Source: Celeribacter halophilus
GTDB taxonomy: Bacteria; Pseudomonadota; Alphaproteobacteria; Rhodobacterales; Rhodobacteraceae
Assembly (NCBI RefSeq): GCF_900114135.1
Contig: NZ_FORY01000009.1
Span: forward strand, 93,619 to 157,618
DNA length: 64,000 bases
Direction: 5' to 3'
Both the position numbers and the translations under genes were made by a program. The notes under the pieces are model-generated. The model searched no databases. It saw only the letters and a program-made list of their open reading frames with translations, and was not told the DNA's origin. Numbering within the stretch: position 1 is the stretch's first letter; every line of letters begins with the position of its first letter. Shown here piece after piece: positions 1 to 10,479 of the stretch.

Positions 1-587
1 ATGGCCACCGCCTTGCGCGCATTGATGCTGAACTGCCGCCGGAAGCGTCTGATATGCCGGGTGTGATTGTGCCACGCAAAACCGTGGGCGAGTTGCGCAA
101 GCTTCTGGATGATGACGACATGACCATCGCGGTTTCCGTGTCTGAGGCCAAGATCCGTTTTGCAACGCCGGAAATCACCCTGACCTCCAAGGTCATTGAT
201 GGCACTTTCCCGGATTACACCCGCGTGATTCCCGTCGGAAATACCCGCAAGCTGGAAGTTGATGCGTCCGATTTTGCCAAGGCTGTGGATCGTGTGGCCA
301 CCGTGTCTTCGGAACGCTCGCGTGCGGTGAAGCTGACGCTGGACGAAGACAAGCTGACCCTGTCCGTCAATGCGCCCGATAGCGGAGCCGCCGAAGAAGA
401 ACTGGCGGTTGCCTATAATGACGAACGGCTGGAAATTGGATTTAACGCCAAGTACCTGTTGGAAATCGCGTCTCAGGTGGATCGCGAAAACGCGGTGTTC
501 CTGTTCAACTCTTCGGGTGACCCGACCCTGATGCGTGAAGGCAATGATACGTCCGCTGTCTATGTCGTCATGCCGATGCGCGTGTGA
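1..587 (+). CDS. dnaN: DNA polymerase III sliding clamp (beta subunit), 3' part
   Basis: C-terminal half or so of the beta clamp, the ring that tethers the replicative polymerase to DNA. The reading frame is open from base 3 and enters the window mid-gene, so no start is visible; an internal ATG at 54 is not the true start. The visible 194 residues include the family-typical stretches RLA..D.ELP near the left edge, MPGVIVPRK, and FPDYTRVIP, and the protein ends in the conserved VMPMRV tail, where Met-Pro-Met-Arg is characteristic of clamp C-termini. recF follows after a 34-base gap, the usual dnaA-dnaN-recF-gyrB order around many bacterial origins. This implies that dnaA lies just outside the window to the left. 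Confidence 0.96.
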   Translation, partial: GHRLARIDAELPPEASDMPGVIVPRKTVGELRKLLDDDDMTIAVSVSEAKIRFATPEITLTSKVIDGTFPDYTRVIPVGNTRKLEVDASDFAKAVDRVATVSSERSRAVKLTLDEDKLTLSVNAPDSGAAEEELAVAYNDERLEIGFNAKYLLEIASQVDRENAVFLFNSSGDPTLMREGNDTSAVYVVMPMRV

Positions 588-621
588 GTATTTTCGCAGC
601 AAAGGAAACGAGTGAGGCGCG

Positions 622-1731
622 ATGGGTGGCCTGTTCATAGAAGAGCTGAGCCTGTCGCATTTCCGCTCCCATAGGGCCGCGCGTCTAGAATTGGACGGGC
701 GGCCTGTCGCCATTTGGGGTGCCAATGGTGCGGGCAAGACCAATATTCTCGAAGCTGTTTCTCTTTTGTCTCCGGGACGTGGCCTCAGGCGGGCCGCGCC
801 GGATGAGATCGCCCGTAAGCCCGAGGGCGTGGGCTGGAAGGTGCGCGCCGACCTTCACTCCTTGCATCAGTTTCACGAGTTGGAGACCTGGGCTGAACCC
901 GGAAGCTCCCGATCCGTGCGTATTGATGGCAAGGCGGCAGCGCAGGTGGCGCTTGGACGGATCGCGCGGGTTGTCTGGCTGATTCCGGCGATGGACCGGC
1001 TCTGGATCGAAGCGCCGGAAGGGCGGCGGCGGTTTCTTGACCGTATGGTGATGTCGTTCGAGCCGCGTCATGCTGAAGTGGTTCTGGCCTATGAGAAGGC
1101 CATGCGGGAACGCAACCGGCTGCTCAAGGATATGGTGCGCGATGCCCATTGGTATGGTGCGCTGGAGGGGCAGATGGCAGAGCACGGGGCGGCCATCATG
1201 GCCAATCGCCTGTCAACGCTAGAGAGAATTGCACAAGCGCAAGAGGGGGCGGAGACAGCGTTCCCGACGGCGGCGCTCTCGTTGAAAGCCTCCGATGGCA
1301 TGATGTTCCCCGAGACGCAGGAGGCGCTTTTGTCGGCGTTTCGCGACGGACGGCCGCGTGATCTGGCGGCAGGGCGGACCTTGGTCGGGCCGCATCGTGC
1401 GGATTTGGAAGGGGTCTATACTGCCAAAGGCGTGACCGCAGACCAGTGTTCGACGGGAGAGCAAAAGGCGCTTCTGATTTCGCTGATCCTCGCCAATGGC
1501 CGTGCTTTGGCTGAAGATTTCGGGGCGGCTCCGATCTTTTTGCTCGACGAGGTGGCGGCGCATCTTGACGCGAACCGTCGCGCCGCGCTTTACGACGAGA
1601 TCTGTGCTCTGGGGGCGCAGGCGTTCATGACGGGCACTGGGCCCGAACTGTTTGCAGAGCTGGGCACACGGGCAGCGGCGTTCGAGGTGACGGAAGAGAG
1701 CGGAAGCTCCATTGTGAAGGAACGGGTATGA
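622..1731 (+). CDS. recF: DNA replication and repair protein RecF
   Basis: RecF, an SMC-like ATPase that helps load RecA at gapped DNA during recombinational repair. The 369-residue length is normal. The Walker A motif GANGAGKT lies at residues 33-40. An ABC-type signature STGEQKALLISL and a Walker B with catalytic acid (IFLLDEVAAHLD) lie near the C-terminus. It starts with ATG at 622 after a purine-rich stretch and follows dnaN. Its TGA overlaps the ATG of the downstream exporter gene (ATGA), so the two are probably translationally coupled. Confidence 0.96.
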   Translation: MGGLFIEELSLSHFRSHRAARLELDGRPVAIWGANGAGKTNILEAVSLLSPGRGLRRAAPDEIARKPEGVGWKVRADLHSLHQFHELETWAEPGSSRSVRIDGKAAAQVALGRIARVVWLIPAMDRLWIEAPEGRRRFLDRMVMSFEPRHAEVVLAYEKAMRERNRLLKDMVRDAHWYGALEGQMAEHGAAIMANRLSTLERIAQAQEGAETAFPTAALSLKASDGMMFPETQEALLSAFRDGRPRDLAAGRTLVGPHRADLEGVYTAKGVTADQCSTGEQKALLISLILANGRALAEDFGAAPIFLLDEVAAHLDANRRAALYDEICALGAQAFMTGTGPELFAELGTRAAAFEVTEESGSSIVKERV

Positions 1732-2348
1732 CAGTCACCTATAGCGATCTGGGTCTCTATGCCTTTGCGCTTTTGATCCTGTTTCTGACGCCCGGCCCTG
1801 TGTGGCTTGCGATGTTGGCGCGCTCGCTGTCAGGGGGCTTCAAAGCCGCGTGGCCCTTGGCGCTCGGCGTGGTGGTTGGCGATGTGCTGTGGTCCTTGTT
1901 GGCCATTTTGGGTGTGTCCTGGATTGTGTCGGAGTTCGAGGGCTTTCTCACTGTGTTGCGCTGGGTTGCTGTGGGGATGTTCCTTGTCATGGGCGCGCTC
2001 CTGATCCGTCATGCGGACAAGCAAATCGCAGCCGACAGCCGCCTCACCCGCCCCGGTATGTGGGCGGGTTTTGTCGCAGGGCTGGTGGTGATCCTGAGCA
2101 ACCCGAAAGCCATCTTGTTTTACATGGGCTTCCTGCCGGGCTTCTTCGATCTTTCCGGACTGCGCCTTCCCGATATCGTTGCGATCTGCGGAATTTCCGC
2201 TGTGGTGCCCTTGGTCGGAAACCTTATTCTCGGCGCTTCTATCGGGGCTGTGCGTAAAATTATGACGGCCCCGAAGGCGCTGCGCCGGATGAATATTTCC
2301 GCCGGATGCCTGTTGATATTTGTCGCGCTGATCCTGCCGTTTGTATGA
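1728..2348 (+). CDS. LysE/RhtB-family amino acid exporter
   Basis: A 206-residue inner-membrane protein of the LysE/RhtB family, which exports amino acids or related metabolites. Evidence is the N-terminal hydrophobic segment ending in the family motif TPGP (residues 21-24), about six hydrophobic helices, and the internal SNPKAILFYMGFLPGF stretch typical of the family. The substrate cannot be told from sequence. The start codon overlaps the recF stop by four bases, and a hairpin with a T-run follows the stop, so it is the last gene of the recF unit. Confidence 0.9.
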   Translation: MTVTYSDLGLYAFALLILFLTPGPVWLAMLARSLSGGFKAAWPLALGVVVGDVLWSLLAILGVSWIVSEFEGFLTVLRWVAVGMFLVMGALLIRHADKQIAADSRLTRPGMWAGFVAGLVVILSNPKAILFYMGFLPGFFDLSGLRLPDIVAICGISAVVPLVGNLILGASIGAVRKIMTAPKALRRMNISAGCLLIFVALILPFV

Positions 2349-2359
2349 GCGGAACAGGC

Positions 2360-2379
2360 AGCGGTTTTCCCCGCTTTTT
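2360..2379 (+). terminator. Rho-independent terminator after the recF-exporter operon
   Basis: A five-base-pair stem AGCGG/CCGCT (2360-2364 with 2371-2375) and a six-base loop are followed directly by a run of T residues. It lies 12 bases past the exporter stop and upstream of the gyrB promoter, so it separates the two transcription units. The stem is short, but the T-run is clear. Confidence 0.7.
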
Positions 2380-2392
2380 CCATGTCATTTGC

Positions 2393-2421
2393 GTGACATT
2401 CCCTGCCGGCTCGCGTATAAA
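2393..2421 (+). promoter_or_regulatory. Predicted sigma-70 promoter of gyrB
   Basis: GTGACA (-35, 2393-2398) and TATAAA (-10, 2416-2421) are separated by exactly 17 bases, and each differs from consensus by one base. The site lies 28 bases before the gyrB ATG and just after the upstream terminator. Inferred from pattern only. Confidence 0.6.
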
Positions 2422-2425
2422 TTAG

Positions 2426-4885
<2,460 letters not shown>

Positions 4886-4891
4886 ACCTGT

Positions 4892-4923
4892 CGGGCGTAT
4901 GGGGGAGGTTCTCCATGCGCCCG
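4892..4923 (+). terminator. Strong hairpin after gyrB
   Basis: An eleven-base-pair stem with one G-T wobble (4892-4902 with 4913-4923) around a ten-base loop begins six bases after the gyrB stop. There is no T-run after it, so it is either a Rho-assisted terminator or a 3'-end stabilising structure. The following 160 bases up to the RTX start are AT-rich and probably hold that gene's promoter. Confidence 0.5.
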
Positions 4924-5085
4924 AACGGGATCGGGTTGTCTTTATGAAACCCTAATATATTTCGGGCAATTGTATTTAAAACAGTTTAAAAACAATCACA
5001 TAGTCCAAAATATCACCACATTCCCACCTCTAAATCCTGTCGATAGATGTGCCACGTTCCATTTCGGGTAATGGAGTGGGGCAAA

Positions 5086-7551
5086 ATGGCATTGTTCATT
5101 GGACAGGAGCACATCAGCGGCAATCTGGATGTATGGGATGCGACCGTCCCTTATCTCGTGATGCAAGGTTCAGAGCATGACACGCGGGTGACGGTCTATA
5201 GCGGGGCGAGCAGCACCTATCAGACATACAGGTCTGTAGGCGGGCAGCTCGTCGAATTTGAGGTCGGAAATGCGACACTGAATTGGGTCGGGCTGACGCT
5301 CAACGGGGAAAGCTATCTGTTGCCGGACTATGTGATGGCCGCTTTGGAAGGCCAGAGCGGCGCACAAGGCGAGTCTATGGTGACCAGCTATTCCGCTCTC
5401 AGCGGTCAGGAAAAAGATCGTATCCAACTGCTTCCGGTGACAATCGGAGGCACCGATCTGGTGATCGCCATCACGCCGGAGATGCCGGGTCTTTCCGTGC
5501 AGAAAACGGGCGAAAGCGGCTATGAGGAAATCAATTATGTTGCGGACAGTTCCACGCTGTTCCTGTCAGACCCGACGGCAGTGGCCACGCTTCATCTCGA
5601 AGGGAATTGCTATCTGGCAGTAGCCTCCGCCACAGAGGGCGCGGTTTCGGTTTTCCGGCTTCACGAGGATGGCGCACTTGATTTTGTCACGCAGGAAGAT
5701 GTGGACATCGGCATCGCAACGCCCAATGTCCTGACAACGCTCACAATGCCCGACGACAGGGCCTATGTGTTGTTGGGCGGCTATGGGTCGGGCACGATCA
5801 CGGTCTATGAAATGGCCGCGAATGGCACCCTGTCGACGACCGATCACATTCTGGACGATCTCACCACACGATTCGGCGGCATTAGTGTTTTGAAGTCCAT
5901 CGTGGTCGGAGAGAATGTCTATGTCATCGCGGGCGGAAATGATGGGGGTTTGTCGCTTTTCACCCTTCTCCCTGACGGAAACCTCGTCTTTCTTGAGCAG
6001 GTTGTGGATAGCGATGCGCTGGGGCTGATGAACCTAAACGCTTTGGACGTGCGAGCAAAAGGGAACCTGATCGAGATATTTGTCACATCATCTCACGAAG
6101 CGGGGCTAACGCAGCTCACTGTTGATCCGTCCGCGAGACCGATTGTACTTGGCACCGAGGGAAATGACGCCCTGCAAGGCACCAACGGTTCGGATATTAT
6201 TTATGATGCGGGTGGTGAGGACAGGCTGACGGGCAGTGCCGGGGCGGATTGGTTCGTTCTGACATCGGACGCGGCACCGGATCGAATCGTGGATTTTGAA
6301 CTCGGTGTGGATCTGATTGATCTATCACTTTGGTCGGGTCTCTATACCACTGACCAGCTTGAGTTGACCTACACATCTACCGGTATGGAGATTCGTTATG
6401 GCGCGGAAACCGTCGTGGTTGAAACCCATGACGGGTATGGATTGACCCCGCTGGATATCGAGAAAGAAAAGATTTTCAACATACCCTTTTGGGAATCGGA
6501 CGAACTCACGCCGGTTTCCACCGTGGATCGGGCGGACCCTGACGAAGAGGTAGAGGCAGATGAGAGCAAGGGAACCAATGGCCCCGACACACTCATAGGC
6601 ACGCCCGGTCAGGATGTCTTGGAAGGCTTTGCCGGAGACGACCACATAGAAGGCCGTGGCGCAAATGACCTCATCTATGGCGGCGATGGCAATGACTATA
6701 TCTCCGGCGGGAATAGTGTCGATGTCATTTATGGCGGCGTCGGAGATGACGTGATCTATGGCAACACCGGCTTTGATGAAATCTACGGTGGTGACGGTGA
6801 CGATTATATCAGCGGCGGTGATGCGGGCGACAGGCTGTATGGTGGTGACGGGGATGATGAAATCATTGGCCTGTCCGGTCTGGATTTCATCGACGGCGGT
6901 GCGGGAGATGATGAACTCTACGGCAGTCAGGGTCGGGACACGATTTCAGGCGGGGATGGCGATGACTGGATAAGCGGAGGAAGTGCCGCCGACCAACTCT
7001 ATGGCGGGGATGGTGATGACGTAATTTACGGCAACGAAGGCATAGATAGCATCTTCGGCGGTTTGGGCGATGATTATATCGCAGGCGGCTCTGGGGGAGA
7101 TGTGATCTATGGCGAAGAGGGCGATGATGAGATCGTCGGCAATATGGGGCTTGATCAACTCTACGGTGGCGCGGGCGACGATATCCTGCGCGGCAGCACG
7201 GGGGATGACGAGCTTTACGGCGGCACAGGTGCAGATCGTCTCTACGGCGGCAATGGCGCGGATATTCTGTCAGGTGGAGAGGGGGATGACGTGCTGATCG
7301 GCGGCAGTCATGCCGACACCTTTGTGTTCGAGGAGGGCCATGGTGCCGATCAGATTCGCGATTTCGAAAGCATCGACATTCTCTCCCTAAGCTCGGAATT
7401 GACCGATGGGCGGACGGATTTGTCCGCCATTTTAAAGACTTTCGGAGAGGTGACAGAAGACGGCTATCTGCTGGATTTCGGATATGGCGACACCATTCTT
7501 TTTCAGGGAGTCGATCATATGTCGCAAATTGAAAATATGCTGATATTTTAA
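5086..7551 (+). CDS. RTX-type calcium-binding secreted protein with propeller-like N-terminal part
   Basis: An 821-residue protein expected to leave the cell by type I secretion. It has no N-terminal signal peptide but carries tandem glycine-aspartate nonapeptides (GGxGxDxLx) from about residue 500 to 750 and a short hydrophobic C-terminal end, as in RTX substrates. Residues 1-360 have phrases such as AVSVFRLHEDGALDFV and GGLSLFTLLPDGNLVFLEQV that resemble blades of a YncE/lactonase-type beta-propeller; this is inference. A first isolated RTX pair lies near residue 365. Start 5086 was chosen over the ATGs at 5047 and 5071 because GGAG lies nine bases before it. No type I secretion genes are in the window. 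Function unknown. Confidence 0.85.
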   Translation: MALFIGQEHISGNLDVWDATVPYLVMQGSEHDTRVTVYSGASSTYQTYRSVGGQLVEFEVGNATLNWVGLTLNGESYLLPDYVMAALEGQSGAQGESMVTSYSALSGQEKDRIQLLPVTIGGTDLVIAITPEMPGLSVQKTGESGYEEINYVADSSTLFLSDPTAVATLHLEGNCYLAVASATEGAVSVFRLHEDGALDFVTQEDVDIGIATPNVLTTLTMPDDRAYVLLGGYGSGTITVYEMAANGTLSTTDHILDDLTTRFGGISVLKSIVVGENVYVIAGGNDGGLSLFTLLPDGNLVFLEQVVDSDALGLMNLNALDVRAKGNLIEIFVTSSHEAGLTQLTVDPSARPIVLGTEGNDALQGTNGSDIIYDAGGEDRLTGSAGADWFVLTSDAAPDRIVDFELGVDLIDLSLWSGLYTTDQLELTYTSTGMEIRYGAETVVVETHDGYGLTPLDIEKEKIFNIPFWESDELTPVSTVDRADPDEEVEADESKGTNGPDTLIGTPGQDVLEGFAGDDHIEGRGANDLIYGGDGNDYISGGNSVDVIYGGVGDDVIYGNTGFDEIYGGDGDDYISGGDAGDRLYGGDGDDEIIGLSGLDFIDGGAGDDELYGSQGRDTISGGDGDDWISGGSAADQLYGGDGDDVIYGNEGIDSIFGGLGDDYIAGGSGGDVIYGEEGDDEIVGNMGLDQLYGGAGDDILRGSTGDDELYGGTGADRLYGGNGADILSGGEGDDVLIGGSHADTFVFEEGHGADQIRDFESIDILSLSSELTDGRTDLSAILKTFGEVTEDGYLLDFGYGDTILFQGVDHMSQIENMLIF
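6694..7179 (+). repeat. Four 108-bp (36-residue) super-repeats inside the RTX gene
   Basis: The nonapeptides are organised in units of four: DYISGGxxx, DxxYGGxGD, DxIxGNxGx, DxIxGGxGD. Copies begin at 6694, 6802, 6964 and 7072. A half unit of 54 bp (6910-6963) sits between copies two and three. The third nonapeptide is the least glycine-rich and often has Asn at position six, which makes the register easy to see. Confidence 0.8.
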
Positions 7552-7657
7552 GATATTATGGGCAGGTTTAGAGACGTTTTCCACGCCATGGTTCATTCAT
7601 CTTAGGGAGACGAAGCAGCGCAAAACATCTTTGAAAACTGGCCTATGGAGACAGGCG

Positions 7658-7894
7658 CTAGGCTTCGGTTTCCATATTTTCGAGCATCTTGCGCGCCCGC
7701 GGGCACTTCAGGCGTTCACGCAAGGGGCTGTCGGGGTCGATTTCCTTGTTGCAGACAAGGCAATGGTCTGCGTCGGAGATCGCGTTCAGGCCACCGCAGC
7801 TTCCTTTGATCGTCCGCCCGCTGAACATGACGCCAAGCGCCATACCGGCCATTACGATCAAAAGAATCCCGAAGGTGAGAATGAACGTCGACAT
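7658..7894 (-). CDS. nqrM: NqrM, Na+-NQR maturation factor
   Basis: A 78-residue protein with one N-terminal membrane helix followed by four cysteines (Cys33, Cys45, Cys48, Cys64), the arrangement of NqrM (formerly DUF539). This protein is required to build the iron centre held by Cys residues of NqrD and NqrE. It follows apbE on the same strand after 36 bases, and both face away from nqrA, so all dedicated Na+-NQR maturation functions sit in one divergent unit beside the structural operon. Confidence 0.9.
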   Translation of the reverse strand: MSTFILTFGILLIVMAGMALGVMFSGRTIKGSCGGLNAISDADHCLVCNKEIDPDSPLRERLKCPRARKMLENMETEA

Positions 7895-7930
7895 GAATCG
7901 ACTCCCAGAAGTTTAAGTACCCGTTACAGA

Positions 7931-8962
7931 TCACGCGGTCAGCGCGGTGAACTTGTCGGAGGCGTAGCTCACACGGCCATGTTCGCCGTCTTTCACGGCG
8001 TGGTCAATGAAGAGCACCGCGAGATCACGTTGATTTGCGATTTCGAGACCGCGTTCGCTACCCAGCACCAGAAGGGCTGTGGCCCAAGCATCGGCCAGCA
8101 TGGCATTTTCCGTCATCACGGTCACAGAGGCTGTGTTGTGCGTGACAGGGCGGCCTGTGGTCGCGTCGATGATGTGCGAGTAGCGCTTGCCGTCAAAGTC
8201 GAAGAAATTGCGGTAATCGCCCGAGGTCGCCATGCCCATGTCGGAAATGCCGACAACTTTCGCTACACCGCGATCAAAGGCTTCCGGCGTTTCGATGCCG
8301 ATTTGCCAAGCCTTGCCCTCAGGGTTGCGGCCTGCGGTGTAGAGATCGCCACCGATTTCAACCATGTAATCGGTGATACCGAAGCTCTTGAGCGTGCGGG
8401 CCACCTGATCGACGCCGAAACCTTTGCCGATTGCAGAGAGATAGACTTCCGCCCCGTCGTTCAGCTTTTTCAGGGCGCCATTCTCGACTTTCAGAGCGCG
8501 TGACTGACCACAGCAGGCCATAGCGTCTGCAATCTGCGCATCGCTCGGCGCATCTGCACGCGTACCATGTGCGCCAAAGCCCCACAGATCAATGAGCGGG
8601 CCAACCGTGACGTCGAAACGCCCGTCGGTTGCTGCGTTCACATGCTCGGCGGCGAGCATGACATGCTCCAACTCGGGCGAGACGGACACGCTGTCGCCAG
8701 CGGCGGCGGCATTGAAGCGGGAAATCTCGGAGGAAGCATCCCAGTTCGACATCTGGGTGTTGACCTCGGCCAGCGCCAGATCAACGGCCTTTTGCAGCTC
8801 TGCTTTGTTCACGTCTTTGGTGTGATCAACGGCCGCGATGGAGTAGCTCGTGCCCATCGTCAGTCCGGTGAGTTCCAGAACAGACCAGCCTTTCTTGCAG
8901 GCGGCCAGACAGAGCGGCATGACCATGAAGCTACGGCGAGAAAGGAGAAGAGAGTTGGACAA
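7931..8962 (-). CDS. apbE: ApbE, FAD:protein FMN transferase (lipoprotein)
   Basis: Transfers FMN from FAD to a threonine of NqrB and NqrC. The 343-residue protein shows family blocks such as GTSYSI near the N-terminus, NWDASSEISRFN, DVTVGPLIDLWGFG, and the later DATTGRPVTHN and ADAWATALLVLG. The N-terminus carries a twin-arginine-like SRRSFMV (residues 8-14) and then a lipobox LAAC with Cys22, so it should be a lipoprotein facing the periplasm. The start is TTG at 8962, with GGAG eight bases upstream; starting at the internal ATG (residue 13) would remove the arginines. It is divergent from nqrA and followed by nqrM. Confidence 0.93.
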   Translation of the reverse strand: MSNSLLLSRRSFMVMPLCLAACKKGWSVLELTGLTMGTSYSIAAVDHTKDVNKAELQKAVDLALAEVNTQMSNWDASSEISRFNAAAAGDSVSVSPELEHVMLAAEHVNAATDGRFDVTVGPLIDLWGFGAHGTRADAPSDAQIADAMACCGQSRALKVENGALKKLNDGAEVYLSAIGKGFGVDQVARTLKSFGITDYMVEIGGDLYTAGRNPEGKAWQIGIETPEAFDRGVAKVVGISDMGMATSGDYRNFFDFDGKRYSHIIDATTGRPVTHNTASVTVMTENAMLADAWATALLVLGSERGLEIANQRDLAVLFIDHAVKDGEHGRVSYASDKFTALTA

Positions 8963-9131
8963 GGGTCTGCTCCACTTAAGCTGCGAAGTTACAAAATTAG
9001 GTATTGCGCATGCTTCTGCGGCAGATTGGCATGGGTTTCAACACAAAATTTGAAGAACTGCACCGCGAAGTCTTCCAAACCGCGCCTTGGTGTCGCATAA
9101 GGTAGCCGAATTTTGGACAGGACAAGAAGAC

Positions 9132-10475
9132 GTGCAGCAACATGTGTTGAAGAAAGGTCTCGACGTTCCGGTGCTGGGTGCACCCGACGCCAGGATCGAC
9201 GATGCAGCAACGGTCCGAACCGTGGCCATACTTGGGCAAGACTACCTTGGGCTTAAACCGCGCCTTGCGGTTGAAGAGGGAGATGTCGTTGCCGCTGGTG
9301 CTCCGATTCTGGCGCATAAGGACACGCCGGACGTGAAAGTGACCGCGCCGGTTTCCGGACGAATCAAAGCAATCAATCGCGGCGCTCGTCGGGTTTTGGT
9401 CTCTGTCGAGATCGAGGTGGATCCCGCAGCGGCCGAGCCGGTTGATTTTTCACAAATTGGTGACGATCATTCCGCCGACGGTATTGTGCAAAAACTGTGC
9501 GCTTCCGGTTTTTGGACGTCGTTCCGCACGCGGCCCTATTCCAAGGTGCCCGCGCTGGAATCGAGACCTGCCGCGATCTATGTGACCGCGATAGATAGCG
9601 AGCCGCTTTCGGGCGATGCCGCGCAGATCATCAATGAAGACGCCGAAGCCTTTGCTCGCGGCCTGTCCGCTGTGGCGGTGCTCACGGAGGGCAAGACCTA
9701 CCTCTGTCAGGAGATCGGGGCCGATATTCCGGGCGCTGACCTTGACGGCATCACGCCAGTCGGCTTCTCCGGTCCGCATCCTGCAGGGCTGGCCGGTACG
9801 CATATGCATTTCCTTGAGCCGCCCTCGGCGTCCAAGACGGTTTGGACCATCGGCTATCATGATGTGATCACCATCGGGAAACTGATGCTCACAGGCAAGC
9901 TGGATTCGAGCCGTATCATCGCGCTGTGCGGCCCCATGTGCTCCGATCCGCGTCTCGTCCGCACAGTGTCGGGCGCGTCGATGATCGATCTTTGCGGCGA
10001 TGACCTGAAAACGGACACACCCATTCGCGTGATCTCCGGCTCGATCCTGAGCGGGCGCGCGGGTGAGGGGCAAACGGGTTATCTCGGGCGTTATGCCCGC
10101 CAGATCACTCTGATCGAAGAAGATCAGAAGCAGATCCCGATGGGCTGGATTCGTCCGATGCCGTCGAAATACGCGTTCCAACCGGTTCTTGGCTCGGCTT
10201 TCTCGAAAAAGCTCTATGCCCTGACTTCGAACCTGAACGGCGGGCGTCGTGCGATGGTGCCGCTGGGCACGTTCGAAGAGCTGATGCCGCAGGACTTCCT
10301 GCCGACGCAACTGCTGCGCGCGCTTCTGGTGATGGACACGGATCAGGCGCAGGCGCTTGGTGCGCTGGAACTGGACGAAGAAGATCTCGGGCTGTGCGGC
10401 TTTGCCTGCCCGGCAAAATATGAATATGGCCTCGCACTTCGCGACAGCCTCACCAAGATCGAGAAGGAGGGGTAA
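9132..10475 (+). CDS. nqrA: Na+-translocating NADH:quinone reductase subunit A
   Basis: Peripheral cytoplasmic subunit of the six-subunit sodium pump. The start was set at GTG 9132, giving 447 residues, close to the 446 of the Vibrio protein, with AGGA nine bases upstream. The open frame extends back to a TTG at 9087 with no reason to use it. Family identity is clear from KKGLDVPV at the N-terminus, SGRIKAINRGARRVL, FRTRPYSKVPA, GPHPAGLAGTHMHFL and the C-terminal ALELDEEDLGLCGFACPAKY. First gene of nqrABCDEF; the 169-base gap to apbE must hold both promoters. Confidence 0.95.
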   Translation: MQQHVLKKGLDVPVLGAPDARIDDAATVRTVAILGQDYLGLKPRLAVEEGDVVAAGAPILAHKDTPDVKVTAPVSGRIKAINRGARRVLVSVEIEVDPAAAEPVDFSQIGDDHSADGIVQKLCASGFWTSFRTRPYSKVPALESRPAAIYVTAIDSEPLSGDAAQIINEDAEAFARGLSAVAVLTEGKTYLCQEIGADIPGADLDGITPVGFSGPHPAGLAGTHMHFLEPPSASKTVWTIGYHDVITIGKLMLTGKLDSSRIIALCGPMCSDPRLVRTVSGASMIDLCGDDLKTDTPIRVISGSILSGRAGEGQTGYLGRYARQITLIEEDQKQIPMGWIRPMPSKYAFQPVLGSAFSKKLYALTSNLNGGRRAMVPLGTFEELMPQDFLPTQLLRALLVMDTDQAQALGALELDEEDLGLCGFACPAKYEYGLALRDSLTKIEKEG

Positions 10476-10479
10476 GGCT

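Noticed and set aside
6646..7330. Tandem repeats in the RTX region considered as a CRISPR or DNA-level satellite
   Set aside because: The repetition is at the protein level in multiples of nine codons with variable third positions, and there are no identical spacer-separated repeats.
7631..8503. A 290-codon plus-strand frame opposite nqrM and apbE
   Set aside because: The minus-strand products are clearly NqrM and ApbE; the plus frame has no family features.
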